Shown here one piece after another: positions 55,370 to 64,000 of a stretch of 64,000 nucleotides of DNA. Both the position numbers and the translations under genes were made by a program. The stretch comes from Gammaproteobacteria bacterium (lineage in GTDB: Bacteria; Pseudomonadota; Gammaproteobacteria; Pseudomonadales; Azotimanducaceae). The DNA is taken from positions 1 to 64,000 of the forward strand of contig VXLL01000010.1 of assembly GCA_009841615.1 (NCBI GenBank). Reading direction: 5' to 3'. Under the pieces are notes generated by a model. It saw only the letters and a program-made list of their open reading frames with translations. It made no database searches and had not been told where the DNA came from. Position 1 is the first letter of the stretch. Each line of letters starts with the position of its first letter.

Positions 55370-55484
55370 GGGTGATCGTAAATATATTTATTACTGTTGT
55401 CCTAGATTGTAAACTGTTTTACGAATCGCGAGTGTAGGAGCCGGTGCAGAAGACACCAAGTATGAATCCCTAACGAATCAGGTA

Positions 55485-55916
55485 TCAATCCGAAGAATAG
55501 GCGCGCACGGTCGCTAAGGAAATTCTTCTTAAACCAAGGTCTCTTAATTTTTTTAGCACTTCTCTCGTAGCGTGTGCAGAAACGCTAGCGTCAGCTCTGA
55601 TTAGGACCTGAGCGTCAGCAATATCGTTCGCTGAAAGTGGAAATGCTTCCGCGAAATCATCGATGTTGGTCGCGGTATCATCAAAGTACACTGACCCAGA
55701 TTTGTTTAGGGTCACGGTTACATCGTGACGCTCTTGATCAAGGTTACTGGTTGAGGATGGGATAGCCAAATCTTGAATGTCTGGATTTGTTTCGGTCGAT
55801 TTCTCTATGTTTCCTGTTATCAAAATGAAGGCTAGCATCAAGAACACTACATTTATCAAAGGAATCATTTGTGAATCGCTCACATTCGAGGTATTGTGCT
55901 CTAAATTCAAATTCAT
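55485..55916 (-). CDS. exbD: ExbD/TolR-family protein 1
   Basis: A 143-residue biopolymer transport protein: short cytosolic start, one membrane helix (about 18-37, with PLINVVFLMLAFIL) and a periplasmic domain of about 100 residues. The conserved membrane Asp of ExbD is replaced or shifted: the usual PLIDVVFLLL is here PLINVVFLML with Asn. It overlaps the preceding ExbD gene by one base. Two ExbD-type proteins next to each other are known in several TonB operons, where one is often a variant. Confidence 0.88.
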   Translation of the reverse strand: MNLNLEHNTSNVSDSQMIPLINVVFLMLAFILITGNIEKSTETNPDIQDLAIPSSTSNLDQERHDVTVTLNKSGSVYFDDTATNIDDFAEAFPLSANDIADAQVLIRADASVSAHATREVLKKLRDLGLRRISLATVRAYSSD

Positions 55917-56314
55917 TACTTGTCAAGTTCAATTGTTACGTTCGACGCATCAGCTTGCTTCATCCGGTCCAGCAACGTTATTAGTCCTTGCGTAGAAACA
56001 TCCTCTTGAATATCAATGATGTAATTGGTGTTTACGCCCTTGTTTTGTATCCACCATGCTAATTCGTCCTGATCCGCACTTTCAACGAACAGTCCATCAA
56101 TCACGAGTAATCCCTCGTCGTTTTCTAACCAAACTGTGACTGTTTCTTGTTGTAGTGATGGTTGTGCTCTTGAGGTGTCGAGACTGAGCTGTTTATCTGC
56201 TACGACCGTTTTGGTCAGTATAAAAAATAATAACAAGATGAAAACGATGTCGATGAGTGGAACCATACTAACGGTCCGTCTTTTAGATTTCAAGTAATGC
56301 GACAAATCGAGCAT
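55916..56314 (-). CDS. exbD: ExbD/TolR-family protein 2
   Basis: A 132-residue ExbD with the intact motif PLIDIVFILLLFFIL (about 19-33), where the Asp carries protons. The periplasmic part has about 85 residues. It lies nine bases after exbB and overlaps the second ExbD gene. With ExbB it forms the proton-driven motor that powers TonB. The Asp is present here, unlike in its neighbour, so the two subunits may play different parts in one complex. Confidence 0.9.
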   Translation of the reverse strand: MLDLSHYLKSKRRTVSMVPLIDIVFILLLFFILTKTVVADKQLSLDTSRAQPSLQQETVTVWLENDEGLLVIDGLFVESADQDELAWWIQNKGVNTNYIIDIQEDVSTQGLITLLDRMKQADASNVTIELDK

Positions 56315-56323
56315 ATGGCGGAT

Positions 56324-56956
56324 TTATGTTTTCTTACGAAGATGGTATGCGGTAAATATTTGTGTGACTGTGTCGTTGATCAGCATAGCGCTTCGCTGTA
56401 TTTTGCGATCCATCCAATTAAAAGCTGCGAGTACTGGGATTGCGATTGCGAGTCCAAGTGCTGTAGTAAGAAGCGCTTGCCATATTCCCCCGGCAAGTAC
56501 GGAAGGGTCGACTTGATTGCCCGCTACTTCCATCGCTTGAAAAGCGTTGATCATACCTAGTACCGTACCTAGTAGCCCGAGCAGTGGGCTCAGGGTCCCG
56601 ATCACTTCAAGTGCTGGCAAAAGAGATCTCAGTTCTGACAGTTTGGTGATCGATATCCTTTCGATTTCTTCTTTAATGATCGCTTCATCATGTTGATTTT
56701 CGGACAAATTCTCCATAGTGAATTTGACGATGTCATGAGCGAAAGCTTGCTTACTGAGTTTTGATATTGCCGTTGAATGATCATGCTCCACCCAGGCTTT
56801 CATTGCTTGTTGAAGGTGGACGTTGTCATCTGGTCGTGCTTGTACAAGTTGCCACATCTTGTAGATGACTATGGCGATAGCGATGACCGAGATCACCAGT
56901 AGCAACCACACTACTGGTCCCCCGACTGCGAGAAAGCGAATCAACGATTGAAACAT
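56324..56956 (-). CDS. exbB: ExbB/MotA/TolQ-family protein
   Basis: A protein of about 210 residues with three membrane helices: one near the start (about 10-30), and two in the second half with [20 protein letters not shown] (about 112-131) and [20 protein letters not shown] (about 155-174), the MotA/ExbB signature. It pairs with ExbD as a proton channel. ATG at 56954-56956 is used; a TTG two codons earlier is possible. It is the first gene of the exbB-exbD-exbD-tonB group and follows the receptor on the same strand. Three repeated motifs lie at its start. Confidence 0.9.
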   Translation of the reverse strand: MFQSLIRFLAVGGPVVWLLLVISVIAIAIVIYKMWQLVQARPDDNVHLQQAMKAWVEHDHSTAISKLSKQAFAHDIVKFTMENLSENQHDEAIIKEEIERISITKLSELRSLLPALEVIGTLSPLLGLLGTVLGMINAFQAMEVAGNQVDPSVLAGGIWQALLTTALGLAIAIPVLAAFNWMDRKIQRSAMLINDTVTQIFTAYHLRKKT

Positions 56957-56986
56957 GTTCAACTGTTAAACGTGTTAATGTTCAAC
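56956..56986. repeat. Direct repeats TGTTCAAC spaced 23 bases at the exbB start
   Basis: TGTTCAAC occurs at 56956-56963 and again at 56979-56986; both are followed by NGTT. Between them lies TTAAACGTGTTAA, an imperfect palindrome. The 23-base period is about two turns of DNA, so a dimeric regulator could bind on one face. The repeat covers the upstream side of exbB. This is a suggestion only. Confidence 0.35.
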
Positions 56987-57058
56987 CGTTGACTTAGTGC
57001 TCGCTAATGACAAAAAACAATGACGCGGAACTATAGAACAGAATACGTAATGGTAGTC

Positions 57059-59590
57059 TTATCTGAAATCCACACCCACTTCGATCCAAAATCGTCGGCC
57101 TTGAGTGAATCGGCGACGAGTGTCGAATCTACTCTTGTCTACGACTTCGTCGAATAGATTATTCACTTCAAAGTTGACGAACCCAGAGAATCTGTCTGTA
57201 ATACGTCCGTTCCATGAAATCTTGGAGTTAACAGTTAACAAACCGTCAAATTCAAAGTCTTCATAAATGTCATGCGACATGCCAGTATCGGGATCCATGT
57301 AATTTTCTCTGGTGTCACGCGCGATAGTTCCACCTTGACGATGGTTGAAAAAGTTCGTCCAAGTGCTATCCCAGACGGGGAATCTCGTCGTGGTGAAAAA
57401 TCCTATACCGAAAGGTACGTTGTAGTCCCAAGCAGGTAGTTCTTCAGCTGAAATAAGACTACCGTTGTAATAGATCAATTCTTCGTCTAAATCATCATCG
57501 TAGCCGCCGTCGTCTTGACGATTCGATTCACTATCCTTATAGCTCACACTAAGCGAGAACGTCGTTTCCGAAATACCGAATTGATAGGGTTGCGAATTTA
57601 TGAACGACGCGGAAACACTCTGCGTGGAACTTCTACCGTCGTTCGTATAAAAGTAGTTGCCATCATCATCGCGTGATCGGGATACGCCCTTCTTCGACTC
57701 GCGAGACACAAACTGTACGCTGGAATCGATCGCGAACGCAGTCGTTGACCAGCCAATCATCCATTCATCTGAGTATGGGGTATCCAGTTCGGATCGGCCA
57801 GATCGGTCGTCAAATGTTCGATGAGTGCAGTTCACGAAATCGGGATCAGAACAGGGTACTTCTTCGCCTGGTCGTCCTCTCGGACGTGTGAGATTTAAGA
57901 AAATTTCCCGCCAACCATAAATAGCGTCGTTCAACTCATACCTAAAGAAACTGCGTCCGTAGTAGCGGCTCAGTCCAGCAACGATAGTACCATCAAATAG
58001 TTCTCTGTCGACGCTGACTCTCGGAGAAATATTGAAATTTTCGAGATAGCTTTCCCAATCTGCGCGCACGCCAACAGTGACATTCGTCGCACTATCACCT
58101 GCGGGAAAGTCGTTCAATGAAAACTTATTCTCAATATAAGCGGATATCTCCTCATAGGAAACATCTACTTCACCCGCAAACCAAAATGACCTAGACTGAA
58201 GATACTCATCGCCGACACTACTCACACCATCTCCGTCTTGATCTTGACATCCCTCTCTTCCCATATCTCGAACACACCAGAAGTTTTCAAACGTAATGTC
58301 TTCAGGACGTTTGTAGAAACTTGTCGTTGTTTTAACTTCGCCACCGAGAGTAAGTTGATGGGAACCCCAAAAATTAGCAGCCCCTGAGGCAGGCCGCGTC
58401 CATTTGGGCTTAAAGCTCCAGCGAGTTTGTTGTTGCTCCGAATCGCCGAATGCTCCTTCATATCTGGACGTGCCACTTCCTTCTAAATGTTCGTGATAGC
58501 TGAAATAGTTTGTGCTGCTGTCGAGAATATCAGACAATTGGTCGAACGAGAATTTCAACTCCATGTCTCCACCTGCGGCAGCATAGGATGTACCAACCGT
58601 GAATCCAATACCGTTATGTTGCTTTTCAAACAGTCCGGTGTAGTTCGTTGAGGTTAGTCCATCGTGCATTCGAGAAGTGGACCGGAACGAAAACGTTAGT
58701 GGCTGACCACCCAATGCAAAGCTAAGTTTCCCAACTATATTTTGAATGCTGTCTTCATAGTCCAGCATTCGAATCGTGTCGGTATCGTCTTCAAATTGTT
58801 GTGCGAATGTGGAGTGTCTCCTTGTAATTCCAAGTGTGATCCCAATGTCCCCTAGTCTCCGTTGCAATGAAAGTTTGTAATTGGATTTTTCATAGTCTGG
58901 AGTATAGACCGCACTATAGCGATCAGCAGTTGTGATGTCGTCTTCAGTCACGTGGAAACTCTCCCACTCATCTTTTTGCAGTCCCCATTTAAACGAAATT
59001 TTGTCTTCTCCGTCGTAGGACTTAAGGTCTGCAGACACAACTCCACCAGTGAATCCTCCAAACTCAACAGGGATGTTACTATCGAACACTTCCACTTTCT
59101 CTAGCAGGTCAACGTCAATGTAATATCCTTGAGGAGAACTACCTCCATGAGGAGCTACCAAACTTGGCGTTCTCCAAACGTCCATGCTATTTGCTGGATT
59201 GAGGTCATTAGTCGCGTCAGAACCATCAATGAGAAAGAGATTTTGATAAAACTCCTGACCATGAATAGAAATTTCGTCAGGACGTAAACTAGCTGTTCCA
59301 GCCGATAGATTACTCTCGCGAGAAAAGTCAACATTTGGGTTGAGCCGTAGCAAATCGCTTAGATTTCCCTCGCCGGTCGGAGACTTTTCGATTGTCTCAG
59401 CAGAGTAGGTAGTCGTCCCTGGAGTGGATTCAATCGGTGTGGCTTCCACATCAATTTCTATCATTCTCGTTGAATCTTGGTCTTCGGAATCTTCAGATTC
59501 GTCTTCAGCTTGTTCGTTTTGGGACACAAGCGATCCGCACATTACGACTAGTGCGACTCCGATTGTTATTTTTGAAAAAAAGTTGCTCAT
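57059..59590 (-). CDS. TonB-dependent outer-membrane receptor of the exbBD-tonB operon
   Basis: A receptor of 843 residues. The start is ATG 59588-59590 with GGAGAG upstream; the further upstream frame to 59728 has no good signal. A signal peptide (about 1-24) is followed by an acidic stretch EDESEDSEDQDS, and by a plug domain with SAETIEKSPTGEGNLSDLLRLNPNV, here cited as LSDLLRLNPNV. FGGFTGGVVSADL marks the plug end near 180. A barrel of strands follows and ends in FWIEVGVDFR. QDQDGDGVSS looks like a calcium-binding loop. It shares its strand with exbB-exbD-exbD-tonB, 102 bases before exbB, so a dedicated receptor-motor set is likely. The ligand is unknown. Confidence 0.88.
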   Translation of the reverse strand: MSNFFSKITIGVALVVMCGSLVSQNEQAEDESEDSEDQDSTRMIEIDVEATPIESTPGTTTYSAETIEKSPTGEGNLSDLLRLNPNVDFSRESNLSAGTASLRPDEISIHGQEFYQNLFLIDGSDATNDLNPANSMDVWRTPSLVAPHGGSSPQGYYIDVDLLEKVEVFDSNIPVEFGGFTGGVVSADLKSYDGEDKISFKWGLQKDEWESFHVTEDDITTADRYSAVYTPDYEKSNYKLSLQRRLGDIGITLGITRRHSTFAQQFEDDTDTIRMLDYEDSIQNIVGKLSFALGGQPLTFSFRSTSRMHDGLTSTNYTGLFEKQHNGIGFTVGTSYAAAGGDMELKFSFDQLSDILDSSTNYFSYHEHLEGSGTSRYEGAFGDSEQQQTRWSFKPKWTRPASGAANFWGSHQLTLGGEVKTTTSFYKRPEDITFENFWCVRDMGREGCQDQDGDGVSSVGDEYLQSRSFWFAGEVDVSYEEISAYIENKFSLNDFPAGDSATNVTVGVRADWESYLENFNISPRVSVDRELFDGTIVAGLSRYYGRSFFRYELNDAIYGWREIFLNLTRPRGRPGEEVPCSDPDFVNCTHRTFDDRSGRSELDTPYSDEWMIGWSTTAFAIDSSVQFVSRESKKGVSRSRDDDGNYFYTNDGRSSTQSVSASFINSQPYQFGISETTFSLSVSYKDSESNRQDDGGYDDDLDEELIYYNGSLISAEELPAWDYNVPFGIGFFTTTRFPVWDSTWTNFFNHRQGGTIARDTRENYMDPDTGMSHDIYEDFEFDGLLTVNSKISWNGRITDRFSGFVNFEVNNLFDEVVDKSRFDTRRRFTQGRRFWIEVGVDFR

Positions 59591-59772
59591 TGTGCTCTCC
59601 AAAAAGTGGTAAAGATGACTGGTAGTGTATCTATTTCTGAAAGGTCGTGAATACGTGATCCTTGAAAGTAAGTGGTATAGCATCTCCGATATCGAAATAT
59701 AGGCGACATTCGGCGATTTATGCCACAAATCTAGTATAACGATTTTAACGAAAGCACCCGTAGTGGGCTAGC

Positions 59773-62700
59773 TCACTTTAGACTGTTCTGCGGTACTTCG
59801 ACTTCGATAAAGAAAGGGATATCGGTGTAATAAATACCGCACTTTATCGTTTTAGGGTCGCACATCTGCATGATCGAAGCATATCTACTCAATTGTTTAC
59901 CATGTCGTTGCTCGCTTTCCTTAAGCAACTCTTCGTGGGAAAAATCTTCATTCATCGTTGTGGTCTTGAAGTCGATGATCCAACGTACGTCTGCGTCGTC
60001 GATGAAGGTCCGATCAATGACGATCTCAAGCAATTCGCCATCAATGTTGGCGGTATAGGCTGATTCTGAACTTGCTTCTCTCTGATTAGGACTAATAATC
60101 CATTGCCCTATATCATGATTGAGTACATTATTGAGGTGTTTTTGTGTCTTCTTCACTAGGAGAGAAATCTCCTCATTACAAAGACCTTCAGCACGTAGAA
60201 ATTGTTGCCAGTTAGCGATGCGTTCAGCACTGAAGACGTTTTCTCTTTGGGTTGTTTGCGACAACCAGTTTAGTTCGCGATGCACTAACTTTCCTAGAAC
60301 AAGTTCTAGTCGAAAATTTGGCGGAGCAGGAATTTCGAAATCGGAAGACAAATCTAATTTCAAACTCTCATCAATTTGATACTTGGAACTTGGCTCGACC
60401 CATTCAAAACTTGGATCGATTCGAGTCAGCAGGTTTCCTCGTGTGACGTGCAAATCCTTCGGTTCTGGTTCGGCGTCGATTTCTGTTGCTTCGTCGAAGA
60501 AGGGTTCAAGTAACGCGAGTAGTGATCCGGTACGTGGTTTCTTTTCAGTGGTGTTAAAACGTCCAAAAATTGAAAGGGTCTTTTTTGCTCTTGTCATTGC
60601 GACATACAGCAAGCGTTTGTTTTCGTTCGCGTCGCGCGCTTTCTCTTCGCGCCGAAGAAAGTCATAAAACGGATCTTCGATTTCTTGATCCCGTACTGCT
60701 ACAAGCAAAGAATTTTCGAATTCAGCCCAGTGCACTAGTTCTCGAGGGGCAGTACCGGTTGCGTTACTGATGTCCACCAAAAGCACATGATCAAACTCTA
60801 AACCCTTTGCCTTGTGAATAGTCATGATGTCAAGATCGGCGTTTTCACCAGATTCGGAAACGTATTCCGACTGCACGCGGGACCAAAGATCGTGTAAGCG
60901 AATTTCTCGCTCAGTTGTAGATTCCAACAGCTCAAAAAATCGTTCGGCATTGACCATGGAGTCGACATCTTCGTACGCGTGATTACCACCTAGTCGAAAC
61001 CATAATCGCTCGACTTGGGATCGCAGGGTTATATGTGACTCTCGCTTTGACTGGTCGACCGCTTTCTGTACTCGAGCCACAAGTTCTAGACCAACACTAG
61101 ACAAAGTAGTACACTTCAGCATTTCAGAACCAGTTTCAAACTTAGCAAGTTTCTCTATATCTGGTAGCGCTAGACCACACAGGGGCGAACGAAACACTGA
61201 GAGCCACGCGAGGCGGGAACGATCTTCATTGACCGCTTCGACCAAGGAATATAGATCTCTCACGACAGGTGCAACTTCGAGTTTCAAAATTTCGATCCCT
61301 TTCCACTGAATGCCTTTGTCTTTCAGAGCATCAAAATATCCCGATAGCCGAGTGCGAGTGGGTACTAGTAATGCTATCTTGTCGTTAGAGCCGTATGATG
61401 AAATAAGCTGTTCAATACGAAGTGCAACTTGTCGTGCTTCACGGCTTCCGTCCGGATCATCTAGGGTTAGAAGGAAGTTCACTGAATCCTCGTTCACGTT
61501 TTCTTTCAGTTGAGTATTCGCGGGTACAGACTCGGTGAATGCTACCTGTCCATAATCTGCATTTTCGTCAGTACCAAAAACGCGTTGAAACACTCGATTG
61601 TTGAACTCAACCAACGATGGGATGGATCGAAAATTGCTGTTCAGTTTGCGAGGTTGTAGTTTTAAGTTCAGAATGTCTTGATTGAATGTACGCTGAAAGA
61701 GGCTTAGATTGGCGTTTCGAAATCGGTATATCGACTGCATGGGGTCGCCGACCGCAAAAAAACTGTTTCCAGAGTCAGGATTCCAAGTGGTCATGATACG
61801 TTCAAAAAACGCGAACTGAGCGTCTGAAGTGTCTTGATATTCATCGATCAAAATGTGTGAAATTCGGTAATCCAGAGCCAGTGCTAATTCGGTAGGCATT
61901 TCGTCGCGTTCTAGTGCCCTTTGTGCCGCGAAGGATAGCTCAGAAAAGTCAATACATTCTCGACGTTGGAACACTACATTGAGTTTTTGAATCAAGGAAG
62001 GAAGTCCAAGACATAAGGAGTCGAATGCTTCTCTGTGACGTGGAATTATCGCTCCATCTGGAATTCGATGAATTCTTTGAAAAACGTCAATGAGATTAGC
62101 TTCTTCAATTTCAACGGCTAACTCACTCCATAGTTGTTTTTCAACCGACTTAGGCGGGAATCCTTGGTTTACATTAACAGCCCTTCGAAGGGAGCTCGAG
62201 TTTGTCAGAAAAACGTTCGCAAGCGTTGCCCAATCATCGGACCGTTCAAAATCGTGAAAAGACCTATCTAAGTTCTTGCAGACCGTTCTACAGAGACTCT
62301 TACATCGTTTCATTAGTGAATCTGGCAGCGAATTTCTTGTCGTTTCAATCACATTGCCAACATATCTATTACGCGTTGCTTCTAGCTGAGCAAAAATTCC
62401 CTCGTCAGATTTCCCATCTCTCTTCGCGTACAACACGCGCTGCACGGACTTGATCCAATTTTGTCTATGACTTAGCATGCTGGCGAAGGTGTCAATAGCT
62501 TGATCAATGTTGTTTTCGAAGAGCGCAAGAATGTCAGTCGCGTATTCAGTATTTACGCCTTGTCGAAGCACCTGTTCAAAAAATTCCACCGCCGCTTCAC
62601 AGTAGATGTCGTCAGACTTTTCCATACTTTGGTAATCGAGACTCAACTGGCACTCAATCGGCATTCGTTGTACGATACCGTACGCAAAACTATCGATCGT

Positions 62701-63042
62701 CTGAATCTTCATGCGTTGCGGATTGAGTTCAAGATCCCAATGAAGCTGCTTGCTACGCTCGTGAACCTGTGCTGCGATCCCATCCTTCAGCACTAATTCT
62801 TTCAGCACTCGGGACTTCATTTCACGGGCTGCCTTCTCGGTGAACGTTATTGCTAGAATTTCTTCCGGTTGCTTCACGACGGTCAACAGATTTAGGTAAC
62901 GTCGTACGAGCAGAGCAGTTTTTCCAGACCCTGCAGGGGCTTGGACGATGAATGACTCGTTAGGCGATACTGCCTCATCACGAATTGGACTGTCCGTGGC
63001 TAGATTGACGCTAGCTACTAGAGTAGTGTCGTTATTCGACAT
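59773..63042 (-). CDS. AddA/RecB-like helicase-nuclease
   Basis: A 1089-residue UvrD-type helicase with a C-terminal PD-(D/E)XK nuclease. The Walker A motif is APAGSGKTALL (about 34-44), with LAITFTEKAAREMKSR next (about 62-77), a DEYQDTSDAQF motif near 395-405, VGDPMQSIYRFRN near 422-434 and MTIHKAKGLEFDH near 740-752; the nuclease has WIIDFKTTTMN near residue 1035. This matches AddA/exonuclease V beta, which process double-strand breaks with AddB. The preceding AddB-like gene overlaps its start by 11 bases. Confidence 0.9.
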   Translation of the reverse strand: MSNNDTTLVASVNLATDSPIRDEAVSPNESFIVQAPAGSGKTALLVRRYLNLLTVVKQPEEILAITFTEKAAREMKSRVLKELVLKDGIAAQVHERSKQLHWDLELNPQRMKIQTIDSFAYGIVQRMPIECQLSLDYQSMEKSDDIYCEAAVEFFEQVLRQGVNTEYATDILALFENNIDQAIDTFASMLSHRQNWIKSVQRVLYAKRDGKSDEGIFAQLEATRNRYVGNVIETTRNSLPDSLMKRCKSLCRTVCKNLDRSFHDFERSDDWATLANVFLTNSSSLRRAVNVNQGFPPKSVEKQLWSELAVEIEEANLIDVFQRIHRIPDGAIIPRHREAFDSLCLGLPSLIQKLNVVFQRRECIDFSELSFAAQRALERDEMPTELALALDYRISHILIDEYQDTSDAQFAFFERIMTTWNPDSGNSFFAVGDPMQSIYRFRNANLSLFQRTFNQDILNLKLQPRKLNSNFRSIPSLVEFNNRVFQRVFGTDENADYGQVAFTESVPANTQLKENVNEDSVNFLLTLDDPDGSREARQVALRIEQLISSYGSNDKIALLVPTRTRLSGYFDALKDKGIQWKGIEILKLEVAPVVRDLYSLVEAVNEDRSRLAWLSVFRSPLCGLALPDIEKLAKFETGSEMLKCTTLSSVGLELVARVQKAVDQSKRESHITLRSQVERLWFRLGGNHAYEDVDSMVNAERFFELLESTTEREIRLHDLWSRVQSEYVSESGENADLDIMTIHKAKGLEFDHVLLVDISNATGTAPRELVHWAEFENSLLVAVRDQEIEDPFYDFLRREEKARDANENKRLLYVAMTRAKKTLSIFGRFNTTEKKPRTGSLLALLEPFFDEATEIDAEPEPKDLHVTRGNLLTRIDPSFEWVEPSSKYQIDESLKLDLSSDFEIPAPPNFRLELVLGKLVHRELNWLSQTTQRENVFSAERIANWQQFLRAEGLCNEEISLLVKKTQKHLNNVLNHDIGQWIISPNQREASSESAYTANIDGELLEIVIDRTFIDDADVRWIIDFKTTTMNEDFSHEELLKESEQRHGKQLSRYASIMQMCDPKTIKCGIYYTDIPFFIEVEVPQNSLK

Positions 63043-64000
63043 TTTCTGGTGTAGGTGTTTCCAGTTTAAAGGAAATGTCGGTGAATTGCCTACAGAGTCC
63101 CATTAAATGGCAATTGTTACACACCGAGTTGACGTCAATTGGATCGACTCGTGCTTCCCCGTTCTTATACTCTTCAACGGTCGCTTCAAGCAACTCTTTC
63201 CATGTCGCTTTGGCATTTGAAAAGTCAGAACCCAACACTTCAGGAACAGCTTTCAGTTTCTTTTTTCTATCTAACGAATTTGCAAAGCCCGTCATGGTTA
63301 TCCTACCGTTGGCAGGAATTTTCTGATAGGCTAATCCATCGGCGTCCGGTACCGCTAACGAGTAGATAGGCATCTGTGGTTCGTTGAGTCTTGGTGGTAA
63401 CCAAGAGTTGGGAGTAGCGGTTCCCGTTTTATAGTCAATAATTAAACAGGACAATTCTTGAGTTGAATCTATTCGGTCAACTCGAAGCGATAGATCTAGA
63501 CCCGCTATAGTGGTGGAAAACTTTTTCTCGAGGGCTACTACCGAAAATTCTTCTCGGTTAACTTCAAACTCAATCCAGTGCCGCGCGAGTTTGTTTAACC
63601 GTTCTCGTTCTCGTTCAATAAAACGAGAGGGCAATCGTCGCCTTCGTTTCTTCAATACGTAGTCTACGGCAGCGGTGATTTCTTGCTGTCCTAGTTGGCT
63701 TATTTCGGTACGGTTCTTAGCGGTTGTCAGTAGTTTCTCGGTTAGTTCATGCACATCCGTACCCCGATCTACAACATTTGGGAGTCTGTGGGGCGAAATT
63801 CGATCCGGCAAATTCAACCGATGAATTGCCCAAGCACGGAACGGACAACGTGACTGATCTCGGATCGTAGAAGAACGAATCCAAGTCGTATCCTGAGGTA
63901 ATTTAGTGCCGCGTTCTGGTGAGTATTGTCGTAGCAGTTGGTCTTTCGGTTGCGTACCCCATGGATGATCTCGACTCGCCACTTCCGGGTGTTTTAATAA
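63032..64000 (-). CDS. AddB-like nuclease, C-terminal part (start outside window)
   Basis: At least 322 residues are visible. The frame stays open up to the edge, so the gene begins beyond it; a GTG at 63980-63982 is not the real start. The end is a PD-(D/E)XK nuclease with ERERERLNKLARHW and LIIDYKTGTATP, and four cysteines spaced as in the AddB iron-sulfur staple: one in SRCPFRAWAIHRL and three in VCNNCHLMGLC. It probably works with the AddA-like protein in double-strand break repair, in place of RecBCD, though a RecBCD elsewhere is not excluded. Confidence 0.85.
   Translation of the reverse strand, partial: LLKHPEVASRDHPWGTQPKDQLLRQYSPERGTKLPQDTTWIRSSTIRDQSRCPFRAWAIHRLNLPDRISPHRLPNVVDRGTDVHELTEKLLTTAKNRTEISQLGQQEITAAVDYVLKKRRRRLPSRFIERERERLNKLARHWIEFEVNREEFSVVALEKKFSTTIAGLDLSLRVDRIDSTQELSCLIIDYKTGTATPNSWLPPRLNEPQMPIYSLAVPDADGLAYQKIPANGRITMTGFANSLDRKKKLKAVPEVLGSDFSNAKATWKELLEATVEEYKNGEARVDPIDVNSVCNNCHLMGLCRQFTDISFKLETPTPENVE

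Overview
The window is a dense stretch of bacterial chromosome, with base composition in the mid-40s % GC by eye, from a gammaproteobacterium, probably marine and free-living. The evidence is conserved gene order: corB-ypjD / ffh-rpsP-rimM-trmD-rplS, xerD-dsbC-recJ-prfB-lysS, yciO-trpS-scpA-scpB-rluB, ubiG-yciK, gyrA-serC-hisC-cmk-rpsA-ihfB. Two TonB-dependent receptors, an ExbB/ExbD/ExbD/TonB set and a cytochrome oxidase subunit III-like protein fit an aerobic Gram-negative cell. The genus cannot be named from this sequence. No CRISPR array, transposase, prophage or replication origin was seen. GTG and TTG starts are frequent, even in core genes.

Layout. 1-55: 3' part of a tRNA-Ala(GGC). 83-3266 (minus): a four-gene operon of a PspB-like small membrane protein, an MscS-type channel, a membrane-less MgtE-like protein and the MgtE Mg2+ transporter. 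3511-6522: oxidase subunit III-like protein and a CopA copper ATPase. 6545-7879 (minus): a 47-residue lipoprotein, coaE and an unknown protein. 8152-10338: a flavoprotein fused to selenide-water dikinase (SelD). 10340-12738 (minus): an amidoligase (GCS2 family) and an AstE-like zinc hydrolase, translationally coupled. 12913-13942: a rhomboid protease and, on the minus strand, selC, the selenocysteine tRNA. 14146-18943: a TonB-dependent receptor and leuA. 18945-22833: corB, ypjD and ffh. 24064-26650: rpsP-rimM-trmD-rplS. 26807-30479: two tandem paralogous repeat proteins. 30753-41977: xerD through rluB. 42274-43548: an unknown anchored protein. 43701-51219: yciK, ubiG, gyrA, serC, hisC, cmk. 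51242-54591: an ankyrin protein, rpsA and ihfB. 54644-59590 (minus): receptor plus TonB energising operon. 59773-64000 (minus): AddA/AddB-like helicase-nuclease pair, cut by the window edge.

How the genes work together. selD and selC lie 3.5 kb apart and show that the cell makes selenophosphate and decodes UGA as selenocysteine, although selA, selB and any selenoprotein must lie outside. The oxidase-like subunit and CopA suggest copper handling for respiration. Most of the window is translation, tRNA maturation, chromosome segregation and repair.

Most unusual features: ribosomal protein S16 with a roughly 200-residue, extremely acidic tail; the tandem repeat proteins wedged between rplS and xerD; the coupled amidoligase/hydrolase pair; the selenocysteine tRNA with a 12-bp instead of 13-bp acceptor/T stack and an excellent own promoter; the oxidoreductase-SelD fusion; a cmk that seems to start at CTG where aroA would normally lie; and a release-factor 2 frameshift site with a weak Shine-Dalgarno stimulator.
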